DNA of 64,000 nucleotides, taken from positions 660,756 to 724,755 of the forward strand of contig NZ_JACHOO010000002.1 of the NCBI RefSeq assembly GCF_014199915.1, given 5' to 3'. Shown here piece by piece: positions 52,135-60,574 of the stretch. The DNA comes from Prosthecomicrobium pneumaticum. GTDB taxonomy: Bacteria > Pseudomonadota > Alphaproteobacteria > Rhizobiales > Kaistiaceae. Within the stretch, counting starts at the first letter, position 1; every line of letters starts with the position of its first letter. The notes under the pieces were generated by a model that did not search any database, was not told the origin of the DNA, and saw nothing but the letters and a program-made list of their open reading frames with translations. The translations under genes were made by a program, and so were the position numbers.

Positions 52135-53427
52135 TCAGCCGCCGGCGGGCGGGAAGACGGCGAGGCGGGTCAGGTCGCCACCCGCGGCGGCGACGCGCGG
52201 CACGGCCGCCGGCGCGGTCCGGCCGAGCGGCAGCCAGAGCCGATGCCAGACATCGACCAGCGCGTCGCGCAGCACGGCGATCTCCGCCTCGCCGTGGAAC
52301 GGCGTCGGGGTGATGCGCAGCCGCTCCGTGCCGCGCGGCACGGTCGGATAGTTGATCGGCTGGATGTAGATGCCGTGCTCCTCGAGAAGCATGTCCGAGG
52401 CGCGCTTGCAGAGATCGGGATTGCCGACGAAGACCGGCACGATGTGGGTTTCGGATGGCATCACCGGCAGGCCGGCCTCGGCGAGCACCTGCTTGACCCG
52501 CGCGGCATTCGCCTGATGGGCGGTGCGCTCGGCCTGCGAGGTCTTCAGATGGCGGATCGAAGCGGTCGCCGCCGCGGCGATCGCCGGCGGCAGGGCCGTC
52601 GTGAAGATGAAGCCCGGCGCATAGGAACGGACCGCGTCGACCACCGCCTTGCTCGCCGTGATGTAGCCGCCGAGCGTGCCGAACGCCTTGGCGAGCGTGC
52701 CTTCGATGACGTCGATGCGGTGCATCTGGCCGTCCCGCTCGGCGATGCCGGCACCGCGCTGGCCGTACATGCCGACCGCATGGACCTCGTCGATATAGGT
52801 CATCGCGCCGTATTTCTCGGCGAGGTCGCAGATCGCGCCGATCGGGGCGATGTCGCCATCCATCGAATAGACGCTCTCGAAGACGATCAGCTTGGCCCGT
52901 TCGGCCGGGATCTCCTTGAGGAGCGCCTCGAGATGGGCGAGGTCGTTGTGGCGGAAGATGCGCTTCTGCGCGCCGGAGCGGCGCACGCCCTCGATCATCG
53001 AGGCGTGGTTCAACTCGTCCGAGAGGATGACGCAATCCGGCAGCAGGCGGGCGAGCGTCGAGATCGCCGCCTCGTTGGAGACAAAGCCGGAGGTGAAGAC
53101 GAGGCCGGCTTCCTTGCCGTGCAGGTCGGCGAGTTCGGCCTCGAGCTCGACGAGGGGATGGTTAGTGCCGGAGATGTTGCGCGTGCCGCCGGCGCCGGCG
53201 CCCATGCCGTTCGCCGCACCGGTCATCGCGGCGAGCACGGACGGGTGCTGGCCCATGCCGAGATAGTCGTTCGAGCACCAGACGGTGATCTCGCGCGCGA
53301 CGCCGTCGTGACGCCAGATCGCCTTCGGAAAACGGCCGACGATGCGTTCGAGATCGGCGAAGACCCGGTAGCGCTTCTCGGCGTGCAGGGCCGCGATCGC
53401 ATCGTGGAAGAACGACTGATAGTCCAT
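52135..53427 (-). CDS. hemA: 5-aminolevulinate synthase
   Basis: 430-aa PLP enzyme condensing glycine and succinyl-CoA to 5-aminolevulinate, the first committed step of heme by the Shemin route typical of alphaproteobacteria. The alpha-oxoamine-synthase motifs are [64 protein letters not shown], the PLP aspartate in [12 protein letters not shown], the lysine K247 in [13 protein letters not shown], and [11 protein letters not shown]. The C-terminal tail (~last 30) is Ala/Pro-rich. It is monocistronic with a 215-bp upstream region that carries no obvious operator. Confidence 0.97.
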   Translation of the reverse strand: MDYQSFFHDAIAALHAEKRYRVFADLERIVGRFPKAIWRHDGVAREITVWCSNDYLGMGQHPSVLAAMTGAANGMGAGAGGTRNISGTNHPLVELEAELADLHGKEAGLVFTSGFVSNEAAISTLARLLPDCVILSDELNHASMIEGVRRSGAQKRIFRHNDLAHLEALLKEIPAERAKLIVFESVYSMDGDIAPIGAICDLAEKYGAMTYIDEVHAVGMYGQRGAGIAERDGQMHRIDVIEGTLAKAFGTLGGYITASKAVVDAVRSYAPGFIFTTALPPAIAAAATASIRHLKTSQAERTAHQANAARVKQVLAEAGLPVMPSETHIVPVFVGNPDLCKRASDMLLEEHGIYIQPINYPTVPRGTERLRITPTPFHGEAEIAVLRDALVDVWHRLWLPLGRTAPAAVPRVAAAGGDLTRLAVFPPAGG

Positions 53428-53642
53428 TCCGACGCCTATGATTGGAGCGCTTCAAAACTAGTGGCCCGGACGCTCCCTGTCCAACGCCAGTTTGCCGCGG
53501 TCTCCGGAGGGAGGACGGGGTGTTAGCACCGCCCGGTTCGACGGGGTGTGACGAAGCACACGCACGCCGCCATGGGCCATGGCGCAATTTACCGCATCTT
53601 CAGAGGTCGAGGCGCATCAAGAGGGTGGTCGAGGGCGCCGCC

Positions 53643-54092
53643 TTGAACATTGATTTCCATCAACTGTCCTTCCTTCTCGTCGAAGACAACGGTCATCTGC
53701 GTGCCGTGCTGCGCGGCATGCTTGAGGGTTTCGGCGTGCTGCGCATCGAGGAGGCGGCCGACGGCGCGACCGCCCGCGCGGCGCTCGCCGCCGCGCCGCC
53801 GGCCGTCCTCGTACTCGACCGCGACCTTGCCGACGCCGCGTTGACGCTCGACGCCGCCCGCGCCGTCGCGCCGCCGCCGGCCCTGATCCTGCTCGCGGGC
53901 GAGGGCGCCAACGCCGCTTCGCTGGGCTCCCCGGGCGTTACGGTCCTCGCGAAGCCGGTGTCCGCCCGGGCCTTCCACGAGGCGCTCACCGCCCTTTTCG
54001 GCGGAACTTCGGCCGCCCCGCCCGGTTCGCCCGCCGAACCGGCGGAGGGTGCCTCCCGTTCCGACCCCGCAGCGGTGCATGGCGAGGCCTGA
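53643..54092 (+). CDS. Stand-alone receiver-domain protein (CheY-like)
   Basis: About 149-aa single-domain receiver with a Pro/Ser/Ala-rich tail. Receiver landmarks are the acidic pair E14-D15 in LLVEDN, phospho-accepting Asp59 in LVLDRDLAD, and K104 in LAKPVS. The usual Ser/Thr switch after the fourth strand (LILLAGEG) is an Ala, so signalling may differ. The TTG start at 53643 has GAGGG 8 nt upstream. An in-frame GTG at 53625 or an ATG far upstream (53442) are alternatives, but the receiver begins only at the TTG. It lies alone between hemA and the DUF1127 gene with no kinase next door. Confidence 0.75.
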   Translation: MNIDFHQLSFLLVEDNGHLRAVLRGMLEGFGVLRIEEAADGATARAALAAAPPAVLVLDRDLADAALTLDAARAVAPPPALILLAGEGANAASLGSPGVTVLAKPVSARAFHEALTALFGGTSAAPPGSPAEPAEGASRSDPAAVHGEA

Positions 54093-54204
54093 GCGCCCGC
54101 CTTCATCCTCCTTCGTTGCGCCGCCCACATCGCTCTACCCGTGCTGTTGCGGTGCGGCAAAGCGCGCAGCCCTGGACTGTCGATATCCGCGGCGGCCCTG
54201 CCTA

Positions 54205-54220
54205 TATCCTGAGCAGGATA
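54205..54220. promoter_or_regulatory. 16-bp palindrome upstream of the DUF1127 gene
   Basis: TATCCTG, AG spacer, CAGGATA: perfect 7-bp arms, 58 bp before the DUF1127 ATG, so in the promoter zone. It is suitable for a dimeric regulator, which is unidentified. Confidence 0.45.
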
Positions 54221-54278
54221 GTGCGCGTCTCCTGAGCATCGGGATGACGACACAGGCAATGGATGGACGGAGACGGGA

Positions 54279-54446
54279 ATGTTCAACCTTTTGAAAGAGC
54301 AGATCGAAGGCGCGCGGGCCCGGCGCCGGCTGCGGCATCTCGACGACCGGCTGCTCGCCGATATCGGCCTTACCGGCCAGGATGTCCGCTCCGAACTGTC
54401 CGACCGCTACACCCGTATCGCGCTGCAGCAGCGCCAGTTCTTCTGA
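54279..54446 (+). CDS. DUF1127 small arginine-rich protein
   Basis: 55-aa protein of the DUF1127/YjiS family, with the conserved core LDDRLLADIGLTGQDVRSEL (about residues 21-40) after an Arg-rich helix. Such proteins are frequent in alphaproteobacteria. Some bind RNA and affect phosphate or stress responses, but function here is unknown. GGGA precedes the ATG. A palindrome lies upstream and a GC hairpin follows the stop by 20 nt. Confidence 0.9.
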   Translation: MFNLLKEQIEGARARRRLRHLDDRLLADIGLTGQDVRSELSDRYTRIALQQRQFF

Positions 54447-54466
54447 TCGATCCCGGACAGCCGGGA

Positions 54467-54488
54467 CGGCCGGCGCTTTCGCCGGCCG
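54467..54488. terminator. GC hairpin between DUF1127 gene and copA (convergent)
   Basis: CGGCCGGCG, loop CTTT, CGCCGGCCG: perfect 9-bp stem between two converging genes, without a T-run. It is probably a bidirectional transcription barrier. Confidence 0.5.
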
Positions 54489-54500
54489 CCGGGGTGACGG

Positions 54501-56963
54501 TCAGAGCCGCAGCGTCCTCAGCCGCAGCGCATTGCCGATCACGCTGACCGAGGACAGCGCCATCGCCGCCGCGGCGAGCATCGGCGAGAGCAGCAGCCCG
54601 AGCACCGGGTAGAGAACGCCCGCGGCGATCGGCACGCCGGCGGCGTTGTAGACGAAGGCGAAGAACAGGTTCTGCCGGATGTTCGCCATCACCGCCCGGC
54701 TCAGCCGGTGCGCCTTGACGATGCCGGTCAGATCACCCGACAGGAGCGTGATCCCGGCGCTCTCGATCGCGACATCGGTGCCCGTTCCCATCGCGATGCC
54801 GACATCGGCCGCGGCGAGCGCCGGCGCGTCGTTGACGCCGTCGCCGACCATCGCCACCACGCGGCCCTCCCGCTTGAGAGCCGCGATCACCGCACCCTTC
54901 TCCTCCGGAAGAACCTCCGCCCGCACGGTATCGATGCCGAGCCGGTGGCCGACGGCCTCCGCCGTCGTGCGGTTGTCGCCGGTGAGCATGACGACGCGCA
55001 GACCGGCCTCGTGCAGCAGGCGGAGCGCCTCCGCCGTCGTCTCCTTGACCGGATCGGCGATGGCGATCGTGCCGACCGTCCGGCCGTCGACCGCGACGAG
55101 AACCGCACTCGCGCCCTCGGCGCGCAGCCGGTCCGCCTCGTCCTCCAGCGCCGGCGCGGGCGCGATGCCCTGTTCGGCGAGGAAGCGGCGGTTGCCGATC
55201 GCGACGCGCCGGCCGCCGACCTCACCGACGACGCCCTTGCCGGCCGGCGCATCGAACCCGGCGACCGGCGCCGGGACCAGGCCGCGCCCCTTCGCCACCG
55301 CGACGATCGCCGCGCCGAGCGGATGCTCGCTCGCCGCCTCGACGCTCGCCGCGAGCCGCAGCATCTCGTCCTCGGCCATCCCCGCGGATCGCATGGCGGT
55401 GACGCGCGGCTTGCCCTCGGTCAGCGTGCCCGTCTTGTCGACGACGACCGTATCGACGCGCTCCATCCGTTCCAGCGCCTCGGCATCGCGGATCAGCACG
55501 CCGGCCTCGGCGCCGCGGCCGACGCCGACCATGATCGACATCGGCGTGGCGAGCCCGAGCGCGCAGGGGCAGGCGATGATCAGCACGCTCACCGCCGCGA
55601 CGAGGCCATAGGCCATCGCCGGCTCCGGCCCGAAATATGCCCAGGCGAGGAAGGCGGCGACCGCCGCCGCAATGACGAGCGGCACGAACCAGGCGGCGAC
55701 CCGGTCGGCGAGGCGCTGGATCGGCGCGCGCGAGCGCTGCGCCTTGGCGACCATCGCGACGATCTGCGACAGCATGGTGTCGCGGCCGACCCGCTCCGCC
55801 CGCATGACGAAGCCACCCTGGCCGTTCAGCGTGCCGCCGATCACCGGATCGCCCGCCGCCTTCGCGACCGGCAGCGCCTCGCCGGTCACCATCGATTCGT
55901 CGAGATGCGAGCGGCCCTCGACCACGACGCCGTCGACCGGCACCTTGTCGCCCGGCCGCACCCGCAGCCGGTCGCCCTCCCTCACCTCGGCGAGCGGCAC
56001 CTCGCGCTCCGCCCCGCCTGCCTCGATCCGCCGCGCCACTGCCGGAGCGAGATCGAGCAGGGCGCGGATGGCGCCCGATGTGCGCTCGCGAGCGCCCAGT
56101 TCGAGCACCTGGCCGACCAGCACGAGGAGCGTGATCACCGCGGCCGCCTCGAAATAGACCGCGACGGCCCCGTCATGGCGGAAGGCGTGCGGAAAGAGTT
56201 CAGGCGCGAGCGTCGCCACGACGCTGTAGACATAGGCGACCCCGGTTCCCATCGCGATCAGGGTGAACATGTTGAGCGCCCGGTTCCGCACCGAGGCGAC
56301 GCCGCGCACGAAAAACGGCCAGCCCGCCCACAGCACGACGGGCGCGGCGAGGACGAGCTGCAGGAAAGCGGAGAGGCGCGGCGCGATCAGGCGATCAAGG
56401 CCGAGGAAATGGCCACCCATCTCGAGCACCACGACGGGAACGGCGAAGAGCGCACCGATCTTCAGCCGGCGCGTCATGTCGGCGAGTTCCGGGTTGGGGC
56501 CGGCCTCCGCCGTCGGCATCTCCGGCTCGAGCGCCATGCCGCAGATCGGACAGCTGCCCGGGCCGACCTGCCGCACCTCGGGGTGCATCGGGCAGGTGTA
56601 GATCGTTCCTTCCGCGACCGGCGGAGCCGCGGGCGGCGTCACCGGCGGCGCCAGATAGCGGCCGGGATCGGCCTCGAACTTCGCCCTGCAGCCGGCGCAG
56701 CAGAAATAATACGTCTCGCCGTCATGAACCGTCGAATGCTTGGCGGTCGCGACCGTGACGGTCATGCCGCAGACCGGATCGCGCGCCGTCTCGGCCCTCC
56801 CCGCCGCTTCGCCCGAACAGCAGGCGCCCTGCGCGGCGTCTGCGCCGGCGGCGGCCGAAGGCACGCCGTGATGGTGATGGTGGTCGTGATGGGCGTGCGG
56901 CGTCGGCGCATGATGCCCGCCGCTCGCGCAGCAGCCTTCGGCCTGTCCGTGCTTCTCAGTCAT
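54501..56963 (-). CDS. copA: Copper-type heavy-metal P1B ATPase with His-rich/YHS N-terminus
   Basis: 820-aa metal exporter in the inner membrane. The N-terminus lacks the usual HMA CxxC domain. Instead it has a His-rich stretch (HHDHHHHHG, ~25-33), a YHS domain (DPVCGMTV and [18 protein letters not shown], ~62-105) and a heavy-metal-binding module ([15 protein letters not shown], ~120-150). Eight membrane helices follow. The motifs are CPC (Cys465-Pro-Cys467) for Cu+/Ag+, the actuator TGEALP, phospho-Asp509 in DKTGT, the SEHPLG HP motif, [10 protein letters not shown], and [15 protein letters not shown] in helix 7. Copper or silver specificity is inferred from CPC. It is divergent from the phospholipase D gene. 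Confidence 0.92.
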   Translation of the reverse strand: MTEKHGQAEGCCASGGHHAPTPHAHHDHHHHHGVPSAAAGADAAQGACCSGEAAGRAETARDPVCGMTVTVATAKHSTVHDGETYYFCCAGCRAKFEADPGRYLAPPVTPPAAPPVAEGTIYTCPMHPEVRQVGPGSCPICGMALEPEMPTAEAGPNPELADMTRRLKIGALFAVPVVVLEMGGHFLGLDRLIAPRLSAFLQLVLAAPVVLWAGWPFFVRGVASVRNRALNMFTLIAMGTGVAYVYSVVATLAPELFPHAFRHDGAVAVYFEAAAVITLLVLVGQVLELGARERTSGAIRALLDLAPAVARRIEAGGAEREVPLAEVREGDRLRVRPGDKVPVDGVVVEGRSHLDESMVTGEALPVAKAAGDPVIGGTLNGQGGFVMRAERVGRDTMLSQIVAMVAKAQRSRAPIQRLADRVAAWFVPLVIAAAVAAFLAWAYFGPEPAMAYGLVAAVSVLIIACPCALGLATPMSIMVGVGRGAEAGVLIRDAEALERMERVDTVVVDKTGTLTEGKPRVTAMRSAGMAEDEMLRLAASVEAASEHPLGAAIVAVAKGRGLVPAPVAGFDAPAGKGVVGEVGGRRVAIGNRRFLAEQGIAPAPALEDEADRLRAEGASAVLVAVDGRTVGTIAIADPVKETTAEALRLLHEAGLRVVMLTGDNRTTAEAVGHRLGIDTVRAEVLPEEKGAVIAALKREGRVVAMVGDGVNDAPALAAADVGIAMGTGTDVAIESAGITLLSGDLTGIVKAHRLSRAVMANIRQNLFFAFVYNAAGVPIAAGVLYPVLGLLLSPMLAAAAMALSSVSVIGNALRLRTLRL

Positions 56964-57127
56964 CGCGGTCTCCCGGATCGATCGGACCCGAAGATGGGGC
57001 TTCCAGCGACGGGAAGGTCAAGGGGCGGTTCGATGCGGTGCCGGAGCGGAACGCACCGGCCGGCGCCGCATTCTTCTGCGAGCAGCCGCCGCGCAGCCCG
57101 CGCGGCGGGCCTTTCGCCCGGCCGGTG

Positions 57128-58621
57128 ATGAGCGCGCAAGCCCAAGTCCACTATCCCGCTTCCCCTTCCCTCCCGGCGCGCGCCACGAACCCGACGCTGT
57201 TCGAACCGGGGCGGAATTGCTGCACTGTGGCGACCGCCGACCGCGCCACCGTGCTCGTCGACGGCTGCATCTATTTCGCCGCACTCGACGAGGCGCTGCG
57301 GGGCGCGCGGCGGTCGATCCTCATCGTCGGCTGGGATTTCGACGGGCATCTCCGCCTCCGTGCCGACCGCGAGGGCGACGACGCGGTTCCGCTCGGCCCG
57401 CTGCTGCGCCGGCTCGTCGAGGAAAACGAAGATCTCGAGGTGCGCGTCCTCGTCTGGAGCGTCGCCGTCGTGCACGCCCCGAGCGCGCCCGGCGAACTGC
57501 TGGTCGGCGGGGCCTGGCAGGACCATCCGCGCATCCGCGTCCGGCTCGACACCACCCATCCGATCTATGCCGCGCACCATCAGAAGATCGTCTGCATCGA
57601 CGGGGCGCTCGCCTTCGTCGGCGGCATGGACCTGACCGTCGACCGCTGGGACACGCCCGAGCATCGGCCCGAAGATCCGCGCCGGCGCCTGCCGAACGGC
57701 GATCTCTATGGGCCCGTGCACGATCTCCACATGCTCGTCGACGGCGAGGCGGCGCAGGCCGTGTGCGGTCTCGCCGAGACGCGCTGGCGGCAGGGCACGG
57801 GCGAACCGCCGTCCAAAAAAGGCGACTGCGCGGCCGATCTCTGGCCCGCCGGTCTGCCGGTCGAGTTCCGCGGCCTGCGGCTCGCCCTGTCGCGCACCCA
57901 GCCGGCCTGGGGCGAGCGACAGGCGGCTCACGAATCGGCGCGGATGACGGTCGACCTCATCCGCGCGGCCCGGCGCAGCATCCTGATCGAGGCGCAATAT
58001 TTCAGCGCTGCGCCGATCGGCGCGGAGGTCGCCAAGCGGCTCGCCGAACCCGACGGACCGGAGATCGTCGTCATCGTCAGCCGGTCCGCGCACAGCCTGC
58101 TCGAGCGTTTCGTGATGTGCGAGAATCGCGACCGGCTGATCCGCCGGCTCGTCGATGCCGATCGGTTCGGCCGCTTCCACATCCATTCGCCGATGGTGTC
58201 CGACGAAAGCGGGCGGACCGCGATTCTCGTCCACTCGAAGCTGATCCTCGTCGACGACCGGCTGATGCGGATCGGCTCGTCCAACATGAACAACCGTTCG
58301 CTCGGGCTCGATACCGAACTCGACATCACGCTGGAGGCCGCCGAGGAAGACCAGGCCACGGCGATTACGGCCTTCCGCGACCGGCTGCTCGCCGAACATC
58401 TCGGCACGACGCCGCGGCAGGTGGCATCCGCCCATGCCGCGACCGGCTCGATCGCCGGGACGATCCGCGCCCTGGCCGGCGGACCGCGGACGCTCGATTC
58501 GATCCGCGATCTCGCGCCGCGCGGTCCCCGCCGGCCGATGCCGGGCACGGCGATCTTCGATCCGAAGCGCCCCTTCGAGCCGCTCTGGTTCCTGAAACGG
58601 CGGCGCCGCCGTCAGCGCTGA
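57128..58621 (+). CDS. Phospholipase D-family protein, cardiolipin-synthase-like (ClsB type)
   Basis: About 497-aa protein with two HKD active sites: H151-x-K153...D158 (HHQKIVCID, followed by GGMDL) and H369-x-K371...D376 (VHSKLILVDD, followed by GSSNMNNRS). The pair makes a phosphatidyl-transferase. E. coli ClsB(YbhO) is the closest context match because ybhN and ybhP homologues are adjacent. It lacks N-terminal membrane helices seen in ClsA. ATG 57128 is chosen. An upstream in-frame ATG (57038) would add 30 residues. The C-terminus ends with an Arg-rich tail and overlaps the convergent ybhN gene by 10 bp. Lipid synthesis versus hydrolysis is not resolved. Confidence 0.88.
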   Translation: MSAQAQVHYPASPSLPARATNPTLFEPGRNCCTVATADRATVLVDGCIYFAALDEALRGARRSILIVGWDFDGHLRLRADREGDDAVPLGPLLRRLVEENEDLEVRVLVWSVAVVHAPSAPGELLVGGAWQDHPRIRVRLDTTHPIYAAHHQKIVCIDGALAFVGGMDLTVDRWDTPEHRPEDPRRRLPNGDLYGPVHDLHMLVDGEAAQAVCGLAETRWRQGTGEPPSKKGDCAADLWPAGLPVEFRGLRLALSRTQPAWGERQAAHESARMTVDLIRAARRSILIEAQYFSAAPIGAEVAKRLAEPDGPEIVVIVSRSAHSLLERFVMCENRDRLIRRLVDADRFGRFHIHSPMVSDESGRTAILVHSKLILVDDRLMRIGSSNMNNRSLGLDTELDITLEAAEEDQATAITAFRDRLLAEHLGTTPRQVASAHAATGSIAGTIRALAGGPRTLDSIRDLAPRGPRRPMPGTAIFDPKRPFEPLWFLKRRRRRQR

Positions 58622-59568
58622 GCCGAACGGCCGCGGAAGACGAGTTCGGCCACGGCGAAGACGAGGCTGCCGATCGCGAGCGGGGCGAGGAAATAGATCG
58701 CCCGGAAGGCGATCAGCGCGCCGATCAGCCGGGCGCCCGGCAGCATGTGCTGGATCACCGTCTCGATGACACCCGCGCCACCCGGCACATGGGTGACGAG
58801 GGTCGCGACGTTCGCCGTCACATAGGCGGAGACGGTATCGGCGTAGGAAGGCTCGGCCACGGCCTGCAGCACCTGGTGCAGACAGGCGGCGACGAGGGCG
58901 AAATTGACCGTGCCGACCGCCACCTGCGCTGCGGCGCGCCGGGCCGAGGGCATGGCGAAGCTCCAGCTCCGGATGCGGAGCGGCTGCCGCAGCCGGGCGG
59001 CGAGCCCGATATAGGCGAGCGGCACCAGGCAGCACAGTGCGGCGATCGCATAGACCACGCCCGTCGAAAGACCGGCGAGATCGGTGGCGAGCGTCGGATC
59101 GAGCGCCAGCCCGATGCCGGCGAGCATCGAAAGGCCGAGCCCCACGGTGACCCCGCAGAACAGCACGACCTTCGCCACGGCTTCCGTATCGAGGCCCCAG
59201 CGGGCGTAGAAGCGATACCGGATGGCGCCCGAACTCAAGCCCGCGAAGCCGATATTGTGGCCGAGCGACAGGCTGCAGAAGGAGGCGAGCGCAGCCTGGC
59301 GATAGGGCAGCGGCCGGCCGGCATAGCCGAGCGCCAGAAAGTCGAACACGGTGAGCGCGAGATAGCTCGCCGCGGCGAAGCCGGCGGCACCGGCGAGCCG
59401 CGGGCCGGGCAGGCCTGTCACCGACGCAACCAGATCATCGAGGGAATAGCCGGCGAGCGTCCGGTAGAGCAGGAAGCCGCCGAGCGCCACGGCGGCGAGG
59501 CCGATGCCCCAGCGCAGCAGCCGCTTCCCGGCGCGCCCGCTCGGGGAGGCATCCGCAGCGGCGCTCAT
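58612..59568 (-). CDS. ybhN: YbhN-family lysylphosphatidylglycerol-synthase-like membrane protein
   Basis: 318-aa integral membrane protein, about eight helices, of the UPF0104/LPG-synthase-TM family. Characteristic are FCSLSLGHNIGFAGLSSGAIRYRFYARWGLD (about 92-122) and HVPGGAGVIETVIQHMLP (about 259-276). Family members may act in lipid flipping or modification, and YbhN itself is uncharacterised. The start at 59568 overlaps the ybhP stop by 4 nt, so the two are coupled. The gene converges on the phospholipase D gene. In E. coli, ybhP, clsB and ybhN form one operon, and here the set is kept but the orientation differs. Confidence 0.85.
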   Translation of the reverse strand: MSAAADASPSGRAGKRLLRWGIGLAAVALGGFLLYRTLAGYSLDDLVASVTGLPGPRLAGAAGFAAASYLALTVFDFLALGYAGRPLPYRQAALASFCSLSLGHNIGFAGLSSGAIRYRFYARWGLDTEAVAKVVLFCGVTVGLGLSMLAGIGLALDPTLATDLAGLSTGVVYAIAALCCLVPLAYIGLAARLRQPLRIRSWSFAMPSARRAAAQVAVGTVNFALVAACLHQVLQAVAEPSYADTVSAYVTANVATLVTHVPGGAGVIETVIQHMLPGARLIGALIAFRAIYFLAPLAIGSLVFAVAELVFRGRSAQR

Positions 59569-60377
59569 GCGCCGATATCCATGCCTTCCGGCACTGCGAC
59601 CTTTGTCTCGGCGGGGATGGTGAGGTCGACGCTGAGCGGCACGTGGTCGGAGGCGATGCGCGCCGTGCGGCTCCTGAGCAGCGTCACGTCGCGCACGGCG
59701 ATGTCGCCGTAGAGAAAGACGTGATCGAGGCGCAGCAGGGGAAAGCGGGTCGGAAAGGTGGCCCGCGGCGGCCGCTCGATCAGACGCTGCGCATCGCGCA
59801 AATCGGTCGTCAGCCGGCGATAGGCGGCGGAATCGGGCACGGAGTTGAAATCGCCGAGCAGCACCGCCGGAGGCCGCATGTCCGGCCGGGCGAACCATTC
59901 CGGCCCCATGATCACCTCCGCCTGCATCCGCCGCTCGCGGTCGCGCAGGCCGAAATGGGTGTTCACGACCTGCAGCCGGGCGGCGCCGAGATCGATCTCG
60001 ACCCACAAGGCGCCGCGCTCCTCCCACAGCCGGCCGGGCGGGCGCGGCAGCGAGGCCGCCTTCACGAGCCGCATCGGATAGGTCGACAGCACGGCGTCGC
60101 CATAGAGCTCCTCTTCGAGCCGGAGCGCCGGGAAGAAGTGGACCTGCATCTTCAGGGCCTCGGCGATCTCCATCGCCTGGTCGACATGGCCGCTGCGCGG
60201 CCGGTGCGCGTCGATCTCCTGCAGCGCGATCACGTCCGCGCCGCTCTCGGCGATCACCGACGCGATCCGCTGCGGCGAATAGCGCCGGTCGAGGCCGAGA
60301 CAGCGATGAACATTATAGGTGAGGATCCGGAGCGGGACCGCTCCGGGTATCTGGGGGCGTGTGGCAGAGGGCGACAA
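59565..60377 (-). CDS. ybhP: Endonuclease/exonuclease/phosphatase-family protein YbhP
   Basis: About 270-aa metal-dependent phosphoesterase-fold protein. EEP landmarks are RILTYNVHRCLG (Asn), VIALQEIDA (Glu), NTHFGLRDRE, LLGDFNSVPDS (Asp/Asn) and ASDHVPLSVDL (Asp-His). FPTRFPLLRLDHVFLYG closely resembles E. coli YbhP. The start is uncertain: TTG 60377 is given, but another in-frame TTG at 60437 is possible and neither has a strong ribosome site. It is the first gene of the ybhP-ybhN pair, divergent from treZ. Function is unknown, and a role in phospholipid metabolism is suggested by the neighbours. Confidence 0.87.
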   Translation of the reverse strand: MSPSATRPQIPGAVPLRILTYNVHRCLGLDRRYSPQRIASVIAESGADVIALQEIDAHRPRSGHVDQAMEIAEALKMQVHFFPALRLEEELYGDAVLSTYPMRLVKAASLPRPPGRLWEERGALWVEIDLGAARLQVVNTHFGLRDRERRMQAEVIMGPEWFARPDMRPPAVLLGDFNSVPDSAAYRRLTTDLRDAQRLIERPPRATFPTRFPLLRLDHVFLYGDIAVRDVTLLRSRTARIASDHVPLSVDLTIPAETKVAVPEGMDIGA

Positions 60378-60515
60378 GGGCGGCGCGATCCTTGAACTCG
60401 TGGCGGGGTGCCCGTGGCGGGCGCTTTGCCGGGACAATGCGCCCGGCAGCGCAGCGATCCCAGAGCAATCGTGCCGCAGGCTTGCACATGCGCCGCTCCA
60501 TCTTGCTGCGGTGCA

Positions 60516-60541
60516 GGAACCGGCCGACGCGACGCGCCGTT
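60516..60541 (+). promoter_or_regulatory. EcfG (general stress sigma) promoter upstream of treZ
   Basis: GGAAC (60516-60520), 17-nt spacer, CGTT (60538-60541), 34 bp before the treZ start codon. It matches the alphaproteobacterial EcfG consensus GGAAC-N16/17-CGTT exactly, and trehalose genes are known targets of that regulon in other species. Confidence 0.8.
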
Positions 60542-60574
60542 GGGTGAGCCTTCTCGAGCGAGCGAGGCTCCCCC

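Noticed and set aside
46277-52351. Very long open reading frame (about 2000 codons) antisense to yfhM
   Set aside because: Composition is Arg/Asp/Glu/Gly/His-rich without domains, as expected for the mirror frame of a GC-rich gene. The minus strand has a full alpha-2-macroglobulin with signal peptide and thioester motif.
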